Source of the DNA: Bacilli bacterium
GTDB lineage: Bacteria; Bacillota_I; Bacilli_A; ML615J-28; CAG-698
Assembly: GCA_016296945.1 (NCBI GenBank)
Contig: JAEDHQ010000038.1
Coordinates: 1-17,856, forward strand
Direction of reading: 5' to 3'
Length of the DNA stretch: 17,856 nt
The notes under the pieces are model-generated. The model was not told where the DNA came from, searched no databases, and worked only from the letters and a program-made list of their open reading frames with translations. The position numbers were made by a program, and so were the translations under genes. This document shows positions 17,174 to 17,856 of the stretch, piece by piece (positions within the stretch are counted from its first letter, which is position 1; every line of letters begins with the position of its first letter).

Positions 17174-17856
17174 GGTTATATTGTAATTCAGATAAATAAG
17201 TTCTAGCAGCAAGTAACTTATCTAAATGTTCTTCTGTTGTCATAGAAAGTTTAAGTCCTGGGAACATTTCCATAATGTATCTAGTAACTTCTTGTTCTGC
17301 ACTTGTAGATACTAATTTTTTAACAAGATTTATTACATCAGTTTGAACACTTTTAAAATCTGTAGCATTACTTACTTCTACTGGCGCATTTTTTTCCGCT
17401 TCTGGAACATCTTCGCCAGCATAAATATATAAACCTAAACCATGTCTTGCGCATGCTTTAACAAAAGCTCTTTGAAGTGCTTTATTTACATCTGTCATTG
17501 TAACAGCTGTAGCACGAATAGCATCGTTTTTTAACCCCATAATTGGGAAATATTCAATGTATTCAATTCCACCTACTGTTACTCCAACTTTAACAAAACA
17601 TGAACGTCCATCTGTAAAATATGGCATTTCTTGAACTGATTTAGTTTCTATTACTTTTGTGGTATGATTATCAACATCTTCTTGAGTAGTAGTTTCTTTT
17701 GTTTCAAGAGTACGTGTATAAACTGTCATAAAAGCATCAGGATAATTACTTAATAATTCACCCCAAGCATATGCCCAACTTAAATAACTTAAGTTCATTT
17801 TAGTTTTAATTTTATCATTTATATTAATTGCATTTAATTTTTCAAAAGTTTTATTT
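17163..17856 (-). CDS. Single-strand annealing protein, DUF1071/Sak-like, 5' end beyond window
   Basis: The frame is open from TAA at 17163-17165 to the right edge of the window. The ATG at 17796-17798 is internal. The codons upstream of it read FEKLNAININ and belong to the usual start of this family, so the gene begins outside the window. YLSWAYAWGE, then DGRSCFVKVGVTV, then IEYFPIMGLKN, then TDVNKALQRAFVKACARHGLGLYIYAGED is the conserved core of DUF1071 proteins, in the Rad52-like annealing superfamily. Such proteins pair complementary single strands during phage recombination. The C-terminal about 70 residues are helical and variable. It is the most upstream gene visible in the minus-strand replication module. 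Confidence 0.88.
   Translation of the reverse strand, partial: NKTFEKLNAININDKIKTKMNLSYLSWAYAWGELLSNYPDAFMTVYTRTLETKETTTQEDVDNHTTKVIETKSVQEMPYFTDGRSCFVKVGVTVGGIEYIEYFPIMGLKNDAIRATAVTMTDVNKALQRAFVKACARHGLGLYIYAGEDVPEAEKNAPVEVSNATDFKSVQTDVINLVKKLVSTSAEQEVTRYIMEMFPGLKLSMTTEEHLDKLLAARTYLSELQYNLGK

Noticed and set aside
1..17856. CRISPR array, insertion sequence, integrase, attachment site or toxin-antitoxin pair
   Set aside because: No spaced direct repeats, transposase motifs or recombinase motifs were seen on either strand by eye.

Overview
This window is part of a strongly A+T-rich tailed-bacteriophage (or prophage) genome that reads TGA as tryptophan (translation table 4). Four genes stay open only if TGA is decoded: a large tail protein, a RuvC-like resolvase, a holin-like protein and a B12-binding-like protein. 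By my reading they hold 23 in-frame TGA codons. Every stop codon I could assign is TAA or TAG. This suggests a host from a TGA-recoding, low-GC lineage (Mollicutes and relatives), or a phage that carries its own suppressor tRNA outside the window. No tRNA gene, integrase, capsid, terminase or endolysin gene was recognised here.

Layout. Positions 1-4224 (+) hold the end of the structural module: a long tail-associated protein cut by the window edge, a fibre with a C-terminal S74 self-cleaving chaperone, and a small protein, closed by a terminator that looks bidirectional. Positions 4274-5177 (-) hold a two-gene unit, a 70-residue protein followed by a zinc-ribbon/RuvC-like resolvase, with its own promoter. 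Positions 5325-6097 (+) hold a two-gene lysis cassette of two holin-like membrane proteins, closed by a palindromic terminator. Positions 6145-17856 (-) hold the replication and recombination module, in transcription order: single-strand annealing protein (5' end outside the window), a small possible helicase loader, DnaB-type helicase, Toprim primase, RecJ-like DHH exonuclease, a small unknown protein, a full-consensus internal promoter, DnaE-type polymerase, a structured intergenic element, a B12-binding-like protein and a DEDDh exonuclease.

How it works together. The minus-strand module encodes most of a replisome: helicase, primase, C-family polymerase and a separate proofreading-type exonuclease. 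It also encodes recombination functions (annealing protein and RecJ-like nuclease), and the RuvC-like enzyme would resolve branched DNA before packaging. The striking feature is the uneven use of TGA. About 50 tryptophan codons in the core replication genes and several small genes are all TGG. In the tail, resolvase, holin-like and B12-binding-like genes TGA outnumbers TGG about two to one. The holin-like gene has TGA at codon 4 and the B12-binding-like gene at codon 6, so neither can be made without TGA decoding. This is compatible with genetic-code-dependent timing of expression, which is inferred and not shown by the sequence alone.
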